This document shows positions 7,262 to 15,643 of a stretch of DNA of 41,917 nucleotides, piece after piece. The DNA lies in assembly GCA_027487945.1 (NCBI GenBank), contig JAIYCQ010000012.1, positions 1-41,917 of the forward strand, read 5' to 3'. The notes under the pieces are model-generated. The model searched no databases. It was not told where the DNA came from and saw nothing but the letters and a program-made list of their open reading frames with translations. Position 1 is the first letter of the stretch. The number at the start of each line of letters is the position of its first letter. A program made the translations under genes and the position numbers. Origin of the DNA: Caulobacteraceae bacterium. GTDB lineage: Bacteria; Pseudomonadota; Alphaproteobacteria; Caulobacterales; Caulobacteraceae.

Positions 7262-9224
7262 GCAGGGCCCGCTCCAACGCCTCCAGGCGGGCGCGGAGCT
7301 TCTCCAGGTACTCGCGCTCCTCGCCCTCGGACAGCTCCAGACGCTCGCCGACCTCCGCCAGCGCCGCCTCCAGGCTGCCGGCGAGACGCACGGTCTGGGA
7401 CGCTTCGCGGAACTCCAGGGCCGGGCAGGCGCCGCCGAACCGCCACCAGCGCGCCTCGCCGGTCTCACCGGTCAGCACGCACCGTCGGTCCGGCGCGAGG
7501 CTCAGCCAGATGACGGCCCGGAAGTCGTCCAGCGCCGTGCCCGCAAAGTCGGCGTGGCCGAGCAGGCCGTCGCTGGCGTCGGTGGTGTCGATGGTCTGCA
7601 GGCCGGGCCGAACGACGATGGGACTGGCGTCGCCGATGCGCTGCATGGCGTTGATCGCCTGCGACAGCATAAGGGCCTTGTCGCGGGCCGAGGCGTAGAG
7701 GGTGAACCGGTCGCTCACCCGGCTGATCGAAGGCCAGAGTTCATCGAACTCCCGAACCCCGACATCCGGAGCCGCGAAGACAATCTCATCGAACATCGGG
7801 GCGCGGCGGGGACCCGGCTCGTCGAGCAGCTTCAGCGCCGCCATGAGCGGCCGGTTGCCCATGGAGTGGGCGACCAGGTGCACGCGCGTCGCGCCGGTGG
7901 TCTGGACCACGTCCCGCAGGAAGGCCGCCAGGGCCGAGGCTTCGGCCGGATTTTCGGCCTCGTCGGCGTCCCGCCAGTAGGACAGCACCCCGCCGGCCGA
8001 GGGCCAGGACCACATGATCGGCGCCCCGTCGAGCCGAAGGTCCGCCGCGAGCTGGGCGGTGCGCAGCGAACCATCCTCGAAGGTGGTGTTGAACCCGTGG
8101 ATGAAGACGAAGACCTCCTTGCGTTCCGATCCGGCCACGCGGGCCGCGACGGCGCCCAGGAAGGTCCGGCGGTCAGTGACCGGCGTGACCTTCGTCAGAA
8201 TGAAGTGCTTGTCGGGGTCCGGACGGAACTCCAGCGTCCAGATGGAGGGGGTCGGCAACTCGCCGATCTCGCGGTCGCGAGGCACCGAAACGACGGCCGT
8301 GCCGTACTCCAGAGAACCGCGCCTGCCGCCGTAGAAGTTCACGGCGCCCGTCCGGCCCGTCCGCTTGCGGCTGGTGGCGTAGAAGATCTCGACCAGGTCG
8401 AACTTCGGCTCCTCCGCTTCCACCACCGGCGGCGGTTCGGCGGTGACCGGCTGCTCACCCTCAGGCGCGCCGGCGCCGGGCTCCAGGTCGCCGGGCTCCT
8501 CCACGACCGGCGGCGGCGGCGGCGGTGGCGGAGGCGGCGGTGGCGGAGGCGGCGGTGGCGGAGGCGCTGCCGCCGGCGGTGGTGGAGGAGGCGGCGGTGG
8601 CGATGAGGGCTTGGGGGCGGCAGGGCGAGGCGCGGGGCTGATGACCGGCGGCGTTGGCGCAGGCGCCGGAACCACCGAGGGCGGCCGCGGAGCGGGCTGG
8701 GTGACCGGCGCTGGCGGAGCGCCCACACCGCCTTCCATGTCGTCCAGCCGGCTCCACGCCTGACGTTGCAGTGTCTCCAGCTCGCTCCAGGGGCCCATGT
8801 CGCCACCGGTCGCGCGGCGAACGTTGGCAAGCGCCCAGCCCAGTGACAGGGACGCCGCCTGCGGATCGGTCGGCATCTGCAGGACCGCCAACCGACGCAG
8901 CGGCTCGACCATCTCAAGACTCGCCGGTCCCCAGGTCCGCTTGGCGATGGCGACGGCCCGGTCGGCGGCGGCGATGGCGCTGGCGGTCCGGCCCCGGGCA
9001 GCCAGGGCCTCGGCGATGTCGAGCAGCATGCCAACCGCCGCCCGCGGGTCGATGGCGGCGACGCTGGCGATCAGGGCCTCGTCGGCGGCGGCGCGTTCCA
9101 GCGCCACGGCGTCTCGCCGCTGCAGGGCGGAGGTCGCCTCGCCCAGGGTCATCGGCGCAGCCTGTGCGGCCCCGGCGGCGAGCGCCAGACACCCCGCCAG
9201 TACGGCGATCAGAAACCGCTTCAT
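7251..9224 (-). CDS. Secreted alpha/beta hydrolase (DUF900-like) with helical N-terminal region and polyproline linker
   Basis: This 657-residue protein starts at the ATG at 9224 with GGGAG upstream. It has a signal peptide (cleavage probably after AQA), a helical repeat-like region (about 25-170), a proline-rich linker with runs of 9 prolines (209-217) and 19 prolines (221-239), then an alpha/beta-hydrolase domain. The hydrolase part has FVFIHGFNTTFEDG (near 375), the nucleophile elbow LVAHSMGNR (near 450) and a tail rich in charged residues. This matches the DUF900 family, whose substrates are unknown. The polyproline spacer probably holds the catalytic domain away from the N-terminal module. 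The gene is divergent from tag and overlaps the ygfZ 3' end by 11 bases. Confidence 0.8.
   Translation of the reverse strand: MKRFLIAVLAGCLALAAGAAQAAPMTLGEATSALQRRDAVALERAAADEALIASVAAIDPRAAVGMLLDIAEALAARGRTASAIAAADRAVAIAKRTWGPASLEMVEPLRRLAVLQMPTDPQAASLSLGWALANVRRATGGDMGPWSELETLQRQAWSRLDDMEGGVGAPPAPVTQPAPRPPSVVPAPAPTPPVISPAPRPAAPKPSSPPPPPPPPPAAAPPPPPPPPPPPPPPPPPPPVVEEPGDLEPGAGAPEGEQPVTAEPPPVVEAEEPKFDLVEIFYATSRKRTGRTGAVNFYGGRRGSLEYGTAVVSVPRDREIGELPTPSIWTLEFRPDPDKHFILTKVTPVTDRRTFLGAVAARVAGSERKEVFVFIHGFNTTFEDGSLRTAQLAADLRLDGAPIMWSWPSAGGVLSYWRDADEAENPAEASALAAFLRDVVQTTGATRVHLVAHSMGNRPLMAALKLLDEPGPRRAPMFDEIVFAAPDVGVREFDELWPSISRVSDRFTLYASARDKALMLSQAINAMQRIGDASPIVVRPGLQTIDTTDASDGLLGHADFAGTALDDFRAVIWLSLAPDRRCVLTGETGEARWWRFGGACPALEFREASQTVRLAGSLEAALAEVGERLELSEGEEREYLEKLRARLEALERALPTR
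8508..8600. repeat. Proline-codon tandem repeat inside the hydrolase gene
   Basis: The linker DNA consists of CGG/TGG/AGG triplets on the plus strand, which are proline codons on the minus strand. Between 8520 and 8564 a 15-base unit (CGGCGGTGGCGGAGG) occurs three times in perfect tandem. The sequence is prone to slippage in whole codons, so length variation between strains would be expected. Confidence 0.9.
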
Positions 9225-9322
9225 CAGCCTGCTCCCCCGAGCCCCAATTTGTTCGGGAACCCTAGCAGACGGCCGCGCACGGCCACTAATCGGTTCAACC
9301 GGCGTCATGCTAAGAGGAGGAC

Positions 9323-9907
9323 ATGACCACGCCGACTCGCTGCACTTGGCCGGGCGCCACGGACGCCCAATACCTCGCCTATCACGACGAGGAATGGGGT
9401 GTGCCCGAGTACGACTCCCGCGCCCTGTGGGAGAAACTGGTGCTCGACGGGTTCCAGGCCGGGCTGGCCTGGATCACCATCCTGCGCAAGCGCGAAGCCT
9501 TCCGCGCCGCCTTCGACAACTTCAACCCGGAGAAGGTCGCCCGCTACGGGGCTGAGGACCGGGCGCGGCTGATGGCCGACGCCGGCATCGTGCGCTCCAA
9601 CGCCAAGATCGACGCCGCCATCGGCGGGGCCCGCATCTGGCTGGACATGCGCGATCGCGGCGAGGATTTCAGCGACTTCCTGTGGGACTTCGTCGGCGGC
9701 CAGCCGATCCAGAACCACTGGCCCGACATGAAATCCGTGCCGGTGAAGACGCCCGAAGCCGAGGCGATGAGCAAGGCGCTGAAGGCCAAGGGCTTCAAGT
9801 TCGTCGGGCCGGTGATCGTCTACGCCTTCATGCAGGCCACCGGCATGGTCAACGACCACCTGACCGGCTGCTTCCGCCACGGACCGGTGCAGAAGATCGG
9901 CCGCTGA
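9323..9907 (+). CDS. tag: DNA-3-methyladenine glycosylase I
   Basis: This 194-residue protein removes 3-methyladenine from alkylated DNA as the first step of base excision repair. The N-terminus [22 protein letters not shown] is the family signature, and the structural-zinc ligands expected of Tag are present: Cys7 and His21 near the start and the His/Cys pair in [10 protein letters not shown] near the end. [19 protein letters not shown] and the C-terminal [23 protein letters not shown] are also typical. A strong AGGAGG lies only two bases before the ATG, an unusually short spacing. The stop overlaps the ATG of rnhB by one base (TGATG), so the two are a coupled operon. Confidence 0.93.
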   Translation: MTTPTRCTWPGATDAQYLAYHDEEWGVPEYDSRALWEKLVLDGFQAGLAWITILRKREAFRAAFDNFNPEKVARYGAEDRARLMADAGIVRSNAKIDAAIGGARIWLDMRDRGEDFSDFLWDFVGGQPIQNHWPDMKSVPVKTPEAEAMSKALKAKGFKFVGPVIVYAFMQATGMVNDHLTGCFRHGPVQKIGR

Positions 9908-10503
9908 TGCCCGACTTCCAGCTTGAGATGGCCTGTCCGGGGCCCGTCTGCGGCGTCGACGAGGCCGGCCGGGGCCCCTGGGCCGGGCCGGTCTGCGCGG
10001 CGGCTGCGATCCTGGATCCGGCCACGGCGCCAGCGGGGCTGAACGACTCCAAGAAGCTCTCCCACCTCAAGCGCGAGGCGCTGGAGAGCGAGATCAAGGC
10101 CCGCGCCGTCGCCTGGTGCGTCGGCTGGGCCAGCGTCGAGGAGATCGGCGAGCTCAACATCCTGCAGGCCACGGGACTGGCCATGCGCCGCGCCGTCGAG
10201 GGGCTGTCGGTGACGCCGGCGTTCGCGCTGGTCGATGGAAACTACCGCTTCCGCCTGCCTTGCGAGATCAGGACCGTGGTCAAGGGCGACAGCCTGTCGG
10301 CCTCCATCGCGGCCGCCTCGATCCTGGCCAAGACGGCCCGCGACCGGCTGATGGTCGAGATGGACGCGAAGTTCCCCGGCTACGGCTTCGCGGCCCACAA
10401 GGGCTACCACGCGCCGGTCCACGTCGAGGCGCTGAAAGCGCTCGGCCCGAGCCCGATCCACCGCCGGGGCTGGGCGCCGATCCGGGACCTGTTTGCGGAC
10501 TGA
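9907..10503 (+). CDS. rnhB: Ribonuclease HII
   Basis: This 198-residue protein has the RNase HII active-site motif [16 protein letters not shown] (Asp18-Glu19), the LNDSKKLS segment and the [22 protein letters not shown] block with the later acidic ligands. It cuts RNA in RNA-DNA hybrids and starts removal of ribonucleotides misincorporated in DNA. The start is the ATG overlapping the tag stop codon by one base. The pairing of two DNA repair functions in one transcript is consistent. A hairpin follows the stop codon. Confidence 0.94.
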   Translation: MPDFQLEMACPGPVCGVDEAGRGPWAGPVCAAAAILDPATAPAGLNDSKKLSHLKREALESEIKARAVAWCVGWASVEEIGELNILQATGLAMRRAVEGLSVTPAFALVDGNYRFRLPCEIRTVVKGDSLSASIAAASILAKTARDRLMVEMDAKFPGYGFAAHKGYHAPVHVEALKALGPSPIHRRGWAPIRDLFAD

Positions 10504-10504
10504 T

Positions 10505-10529
10505 CTTCCTCCTCGCTCCGGAGAGGAAG
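10505..10529. terminator. Hairpin between convergent rnhB and acyl-CoA dehydrogenase
   Basis: A stem of seven pairs (CTTCCTC 10505-10511 with GAGGAAG 10523-10529) follows the rnhB stop and precedes the end of the convergent gene. There is no U-tract, so intrinsic termination is uncertain, but the position suits a bidirectional end. Confidence 0.4.
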
Positions 10530-10537
10530 CGCCCTCC

Positions 10538-11707
10538 TCAAATCCCCATCTGCCGGGCCGCCAGGTCGCGCATGATCTCCTCGGACCCGCCGCCGATCGC
10601 GTTGACGCGGACCTCGCGGTAGATGCGCTCGACGCGGCCGCCGCGCATATAGCCGGCGGCGCCCATGACCTGCATGGCCTCGCGGGCGCAGTACTCCATG
10701 GTCTCGGTGGCCTGGACCTTGAGCAGGGCGATCTCGGCGATGGGCTGCTCGCCCTGCTCGATGCGCCAGGCCAGGGTCTCGAGCCAGGCCTGGGTGGCGC
10801 TGATGCGCTTGAACATGTCGGCCAGCTTGTGACGGATGACCTGGTGGTCGGCGAGCCGCTTGCCGAAGGTCTTGCGCTCACGGGCCCAGGTGATGGCGTC
10901 CTCGAGGCAGACCTTCGAAAAGCCGATGGCCCCGGCGCTCATGCCGATCCGCTCGCCGTTGAAGTTCTGCATGATGCCGGAAAAGCCCATGTTCTCCTGG
11001 CCGATCAGGTTCTCGACCGGCACCCGCACGTCGTCGAAATAGAGGGCGGCGGTGTCGGACGCCCACCAGCCCTGCTTCTTCAGCTCGGTGCGGGAGAAGC
11101 CCTCACGCTCGCGTTCGATCAGTAGCAGGGAGACGCCGCCGGCCCCCTCGCCGCCGGTGCGGACGGCGACCGTGTAATAGTCGGCCCGCATGCCGCTGGT
11201 GATGAACATCTTGGAGCCGTTGACGACGTAGTGGTCGCCGTCCAGCCGGGCGGTGGTGCGCAGGTTGGCGACGTCGCTGCCGCCCGAGGGCTCGGTGATG
11301 GCCAGGGCCGAGATCTTCTCGCCGGACAGCACCTGCGGGATGATGCGGTCCTTCATCTCCTGGCTGCCCATCCGCCGGATCGGCGGCAGGCCGATGCCAT
11401 GGCTCATCAGGCTGGCGTTGACCCCGCCAGCGCCGTGCCGGGCCATCTCCTGGCTGGTGATGATCGACATGAAGGGGTCTGACGGCACGCCGCCGTACTC
11501 CTCCGGCCAGCCGAGCCGCAGCAGGCCGACGTCGGAGGCCTTGCGATAGAGCTCGCGCGGAAAGGTCCCCGACTCATCCCAGGCGTCGACGTGCGGCATG
11601 ATCTCCGCCTCAACGAACCGGCGCAGCGTGTCGCGCCATGCGCGGTGATGCTCCTGGTAGAAGGGGCTGAGGCGGCTCTCGGTCAGCGGCGCGAGCGGGT
11701 CGGACAT
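10538..11707 (-). CDS. Acyl-CoA dehydrogenase
   Basis: This 389-residue protein starts at the ATG at 11707, with GGAG upstream. It is an FAD-dependent acyl-CoA dehydrogenase that introduces the alpha-beta double bond in acyl-CoA substrates and passes electrons to ETF. The family signatures are ALAITEPSGGSDVANLRTTA in the middle domain and the C-terminal CAREAMQVMGAAGYMRGGRVERIYREVRVNAIGGGSEEIMRDL segment. Length is standard. The substrate (fatty, branched-chain or other acyl-CoA) cannot be read from the sequence. It is divergent from ccrM with a 240-base gap. Confidence 0.9.
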   Translation of the reverse strand: MSDPLAPLTESRLSPFYQEHHRAWRDTLRRFVEAEIMPHVDAWDESGTFPRELYRKASDVGLLRLGWPEEYGGVPSDPFMSIITSQEMARHGAGGVNASLMSHGIGLPPIRRMGSQEMKDRIIPQVLSGEKISALAITEPSGGSDVANLRTTARLDGDHYVVNGSKMFITSGMRADYYTVAVRTGGEGAGGVSLLLIEREREGFSRTELKKQGWWASDTAALYFDDVRVPVENLIGQENMGFSGIMQNFNGERIGMSAGAIGFSKVCLEDAITWARERKTFGKRLADHQVIRHKLADMFKRISATQAWLETLAWRIEQGEQPIAEIALLKVQATETMEYCAREAMQVMGAAGYMRGGRVERIYREVRVNAIGGGSEEIMRDLAARQMGI

Positions 11708-11859
11708 CGGCGTCTCCTGCGACGCCTCATGCGACGGGCGTCTTTGCCGCCGATGTTTCCGCGCTTCCGCTGGGGTAGTCGAGAGGGTGTCGCGGGAGAT
11801 TGGCAGACTTGGCGGGCGGCCGAGGAAGGCCCGCGCCACAGCGCGATGGTCGACGCCGA

Positions 11860-13027
<1,168 letters not shown>

Positions 13028-13035
13028 GTCTTGGG

Positions 13036-13140
13036 TGGTTCGACACGCGCCTTCGGCGCTGCTGACCATGGCGTAGAGGGTGACCTTCTGATCAGGTCAT
13101 CCTGAGCAGCCGCGAAGCGGCGTGTCGAAGGACGCAAGGC
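13036..13140. repeat. Dispersed intergenic palindromic repeat, copy 1
   Basis: The ccrM/mutY gap is filled by a two-armed repeat. The right arm (13096-13140) reads GTCATCCTGAGCAG, a short variable hairpin, then CGTGTCGAAGGACGCAAGGC; the left arm (from 13039, TTCGACACGC ... GCTGACC) is a degenerate inverse copy. The same sequence occurs at 29122-29236. The variable centre keeps pairing (CCGC GAA GCGG here), which suggests selection for the hairpin. The two flanking genes are convergent, so it may also act as a transcription end. Confidence 0.8.
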
Positions 13141-13141
13141 T

Positions 13142-14182
13142 TCAAACCAGCCGCCCCAGCCCCGCCTTCGCCGCCTTCAGGAATACGCTCGGCAGGGCGC
13201 CCAGCCCTTCCCGCGCCGTCCACTCGGCCTCCATCGCCCCCTCGGCGCGAAACACCCGCAGGGTAAGCGAGAAGTGGGTGAAGACGTGGTCGATTTCGCC
13301 GGCGTCATGCCAGTCGGCAGCGACCGGGGCGGCGGCGCGAGCCTCCTCAGCCGCCCACGGATGGCCCCGCCAGTCCGACGTCGGCAGGCCCAACATGCCG
13401 CCCAGCAAGCCCTTCGGCGGCCGCCGCACCAAGGCCACCTCCGCGTCCCGCGTCAGCAGATACGCCACCCCGTAGCGCCGGGGCCGATCCGCCTTCTTCG
13501 TCTTCCTCGGAAAGCTCTCCGGGTCACCGCGCGCCAACGCCGCGCAGAACGCGGAGACCGGGCAGCGGTCGCACAGGGGCGACTTCGGGCGACACACGGT
13601 GGCGCCCAGATCCATCAGCGCCTGGGCCCAGTCGCCCGGCCGGTGGGCCGTGACCAGCTCCCCCGCCAGCGCCTTCAGCACGGGCTTGCTGTCCGGCATC
13701 GGCGCCTCGACGGCGAACAGCCGCGACATGACGCGCTCGACATTGCCGTCGACGACATTGGCCTCGCGGTCAAAGGCGATGGCGGCCACGGCGGCGGCGG
13801 TGTAGGCGCCGACGCCCGGCAGCGCGCGCAGGCCCTCCTCCGTGTCCGGAAACACCCCGCCATGCTCGGCCGCCACGGCCCGGGCGCAGGCCAGCAGGTT
13901 GCGGGCGCGGGCGTAGTAGCCCAGCCCCGCCCAGGCGGCCATGACCTCGGCGTCGGGCGCGGCGGCCAGGTCGGAGACGGTCGGCCAGCGCTGCGTGAAA
14001 CTGAGGAAGTACGGCGTCGCATGCGGCACGGTGGTCTGCTGCAGCATCACCTCCGACAGCCAGACGAAATAGGGGTCTGTCCGCCGCCCGCTCCCCGGCG
14101 GCGCGCGCCACGGCAGCGTCCGCGCGGCGGCGTCGTACCAGGCCAGCAGGGCGGCGCGGAGGGCGGGGGTGGTCATGGGCAT
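13142..14182 (-). CDS. mutY: A/G-specific adenine DNA glycosylase
   Basis: This 346-residue enzyme removes adenine mispaired with 8-oxoguanine. It has the N-terminal WYDAAARTLPWR and EVMLQQTTVPHATPYF segments, the helix-hairpin-helix LPGVGAYTAAAVAAIAFD with the catalytic aspartate region VVDGNVERV, the 4Fe-4S motif C-x6-C-x2-C-x5-C (CRPKSPLCDRCPVSAFC), and a NUDIX-like C-terminal domain (RRYGVAYLLTRDAEVALVRR). The ATG at 14182 is preceded by a G-rich stretch; a second ATG at 14176 would shorten the protein by two residues. It is divergent from dciA, and the gap between them is taken up by an inverted-repeat element, so its promoter must lie in or overlap that element. Confidence 0.94.
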   Translation of the reverse strand: MPMTTPALRAALLAWYDAAARTLPWRAPPGSGRRTDPYFVWLSEVMLQQTTVPHATPYFLSFTQRWPTVSDLAAAPDAEVMAAWAGLGYYARARNLLACARAVAAEHGGVFPDTEEGLRALPGVGAYTAAAVAAIAFDREANVVDGNVERVMSRLFAVEAPMPDSKPVLKALAGELVTAHRPGDWAQALMDLGATVCRPKSPLCDRCPVSAFCAALARGDPESFPRKTKKADRPRRYGVAYLLTRDAEVALVRRPPKGLLGGMLGLPTSDWRGHPWAAEEARAAAPVAADWHDAGEIDHVFTHFSLTLRVFRAEGAMEAEWTAREGLGALPSVFLKAAKAGLGRLV

Positions 14183-14189
14183 ACCGTTA

Positions 14190-14344
14190 CCCCCTTCCCC
14201 CTGGAGGGGGGAAGGGTCGGGGATGGGGGTGGGGACAGTGAAGGTGACGCCCGCAACAAGAACCACCCGGAGCGGCGCCGCTGGCCACCCCACCCCCATG
14301 CGACCTGCTTCGCAGGCCACCTTCCCCCCTCCAGGGGGAAGGGC
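14190..14344. repeat. Two-armed inverted-repeat element between mutY and dciA
   Basis: A 24-base sequence at 14192-14215 (starting CCCTTCCCCCTGGAGGGG) is repeated perfectly in inverse orientation at 14320-14343. A second pair, ATGGGGGTGGGG at 14223-14234 and its complement at 14288-14299, is also perfect. Each 24-mer is itself nearly palindromic. The segments between the paired blocks differ in length, and the right arm carries an extra hairpin (CCTGC TTC GCAGG). The element occupies almost the whole gap between two divergent genes. It resembles small palindromic intergenic repeats of high-GC alphaproteobacteria; no coding potential was seen. Confidence 0.85.
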
Positions 14345-14356
14345 GTAAGAAGCCCT

Positions 14357-14905
14357 ATGCGCCGCCGCCTGCCCACGCTCGAGGAGACCGTCCAGATCCT
14401 GGCGCGCCGTCGCACGCGGCCGGCGCCCCGGCCGACGCCGCCGGCGGCCGGGCGTGCTCTGGCGCCGGTCCTCAAGCAGCTGGAGGAGCGGTTCGGCCAG
14501 GGGCCGGGCCAGCTGCAGCGCAAGTGGAAGGAAATCGTCGGCGAGACCCTGGCCCGCCACACCGAGCCGGTGAAACTGACCAAGGCGCGGGGCAACGCGC
14601 CCGGGACGCTGGAGCTGCGTGTGTCCGGCGCGGCGGCGGCCATCGTCCAGCACCAGGCGCCGGAAATCCTGCAGCGGGTGTCGCTGATGCTCGGCGAAGG
14701 GACGGTGGGCCGGCTGCGCATCATCCAGGGGCCGGTGCGCGCTCACGCCGGACGCCCGCAGGCGAAGCGGCGTCGCCACAAGGGCCCGCTCGACGCCGCT
14801 GCCGAGAAGACCCTGGCCGAGGGGCTGAAGGACCAGCCCGAGGGCTCGCTCAAGACCGCCCTGACGACCCTGGGCCGGGAGATCCTGCGCGGCCGCGACG
14901 GTTGA
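14357..14905 (+). CDS. dciA: DciA-like DUF721 protein (predicted replicative helicase loader)
   Basis: This 182-residue protein has a DUF721 domain (about residues 35-125), including LAPVLKQLEERFGQGPGQLQ and the strand LELRVSGAAAAIVQHQAPEI, followed by a basic, disordered tail (QAKRRRHKG). DUF721 proteins include DciA, the ancestral loader/operator of the DnaB replicative helicase in bacteria that lack DnaC/DnaI. It precedes a DsbA-like gene and smc, an order seen in other Caulobacterales. The ATG at 14357 gives the expected N-terminus (RRRLPTLEETVQIL). Alphaproteobacterial members diverge from the well-studied gammaproteobacterial DciA, so the role is inferred from family. Confidence 0.8.
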   Translation: MRRRLPTLEETVQILARRRTRPAPRPTPPAAGRALAPVLKQLEERFGQGPGQLQRKWKEIVGETLARHTEPVKLTKARGNAPGTLELRVSGAAAAIVQHQAPEILQRVSLMLGEGTVGRLRIIQGPVRAHAGRPQAKRRRHKGPLDAAAEKTLAEGLKDQPEGSLKTALTTLGREILRGRDG

Positions 14906-15006
14906 CTCCGGGCCCACGACAGGCTGTAGCGCCACGGAAACGCCGCGTTCCCGAGGCCTAGGGAATCGGGCTTAGATCGCAGATTGCTTCAGGGGGACTT
15001 TCCGCC

Positions 15007-15627
15007 ATGCAGACCCTTCACCGCCGCACCCTTCTGGCGCTGGGCGCCAGCGCGCTCGCCCTGGCCGCCTGCAACGGCGGCGGCGGCGCGGCCGTCTCCG
15101 CCGACGACATGAGCCTGGGCGACGCCAACGCCAAGGTGACCGTAGTTGAATACGCCTCGCTGGCCTGCGGCCACTGCGCCGAGTGGAACAAGACCGTCTT
15201 CCCTGAATTCAAGGCCAAGTACATCGACACCGGCAAGGTGCGGTACGTGTTCCGCGAGTTCATCACCGCTCCGCCGCAGCTGGCCGTGGCCGGCACCCTG
15301 CTGGCGCGCTGCACGGGCAAGGACAAGTATTTCACCGTCATCGATGCGGTGTTCCACGGCCAGGAAGAAATCTTCCGCACCGGCGACATCCGCGGCGTGC
15401 TGCTGCCGATCGCCCAGTCGGCCGGTCTCAGCGAAGAGGCCTTCATGGCCTGCGTCAGCGACGAGAAGGCCATCAACGCCCTCAACGACAAGGTCCAGAA
15501 GTATGCGAAGGAGGCCAAGATCGAGGGCACCCCGACCTTCTTCTTCAACGACGACAAGTACGGCAACGGCCTGACCATGGCCCAGATCGATGAGGCCTAC
15601 GCCAAGGCCCTGGCCAAGGTGAAGTAG
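15007..15627 (+). CDS. DsbA/DsbG-like thioredoxin-fold lipoprotein
   Basis: This 206-residue protein has an arginine-containing signal with a lipobox LAAC (Cys22), so it is probably a periplasm-facing lipoprotein. The thioredoxin fold carries the redox motif CGHC (Cys54-Cys57) in [24 protein letters not shown] and the cis-proline segment [13 protein letters not shown]. It belongs to the Thioredoxin_4/BdbD-like branch of thiol-disulfide oxidoreductases that oxidise or shuffle disulfides in exported proteins. AGGGGG upstream serves as ribosome site. It sits 16 bases upstream of smc, and the leader contains a GANTC site (14963-14967). No functional link to SMC is known; the adjacency is probably operon order only. 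Confidence 0.88.
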   Translation: MQTLHRRTLLALGASALALAACNGGGGAAVSADDMSLGDANAKVTVVEYASLACGHCAEWNKTVFPEFKAKYIDTGKVRYVFREFITAPPQLAVAGTLLARCTGKDKYFTVIDAVFHGQEEIFRTGDIRGVLLPIAQSAGLSEEAFMACVSDEKAINALNDKVQKYAKEAKIEGTPTFFFNDDKYGNGLTMAQIDEAYAKALAKVK

Positions 15628-15643
15628 GAGCCGACTCCGACAC

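Noticed and set aside
8443..8763. Poly-glycine plus-strand frame
   Set aside because: It is the mirror image of the polyproline linker of the hydrolase.
14190..14344. Repeat element considered as CRISPR array
   Set aside because: Only two copies, in inverse orientation, with no regular spacers and no cas genes.
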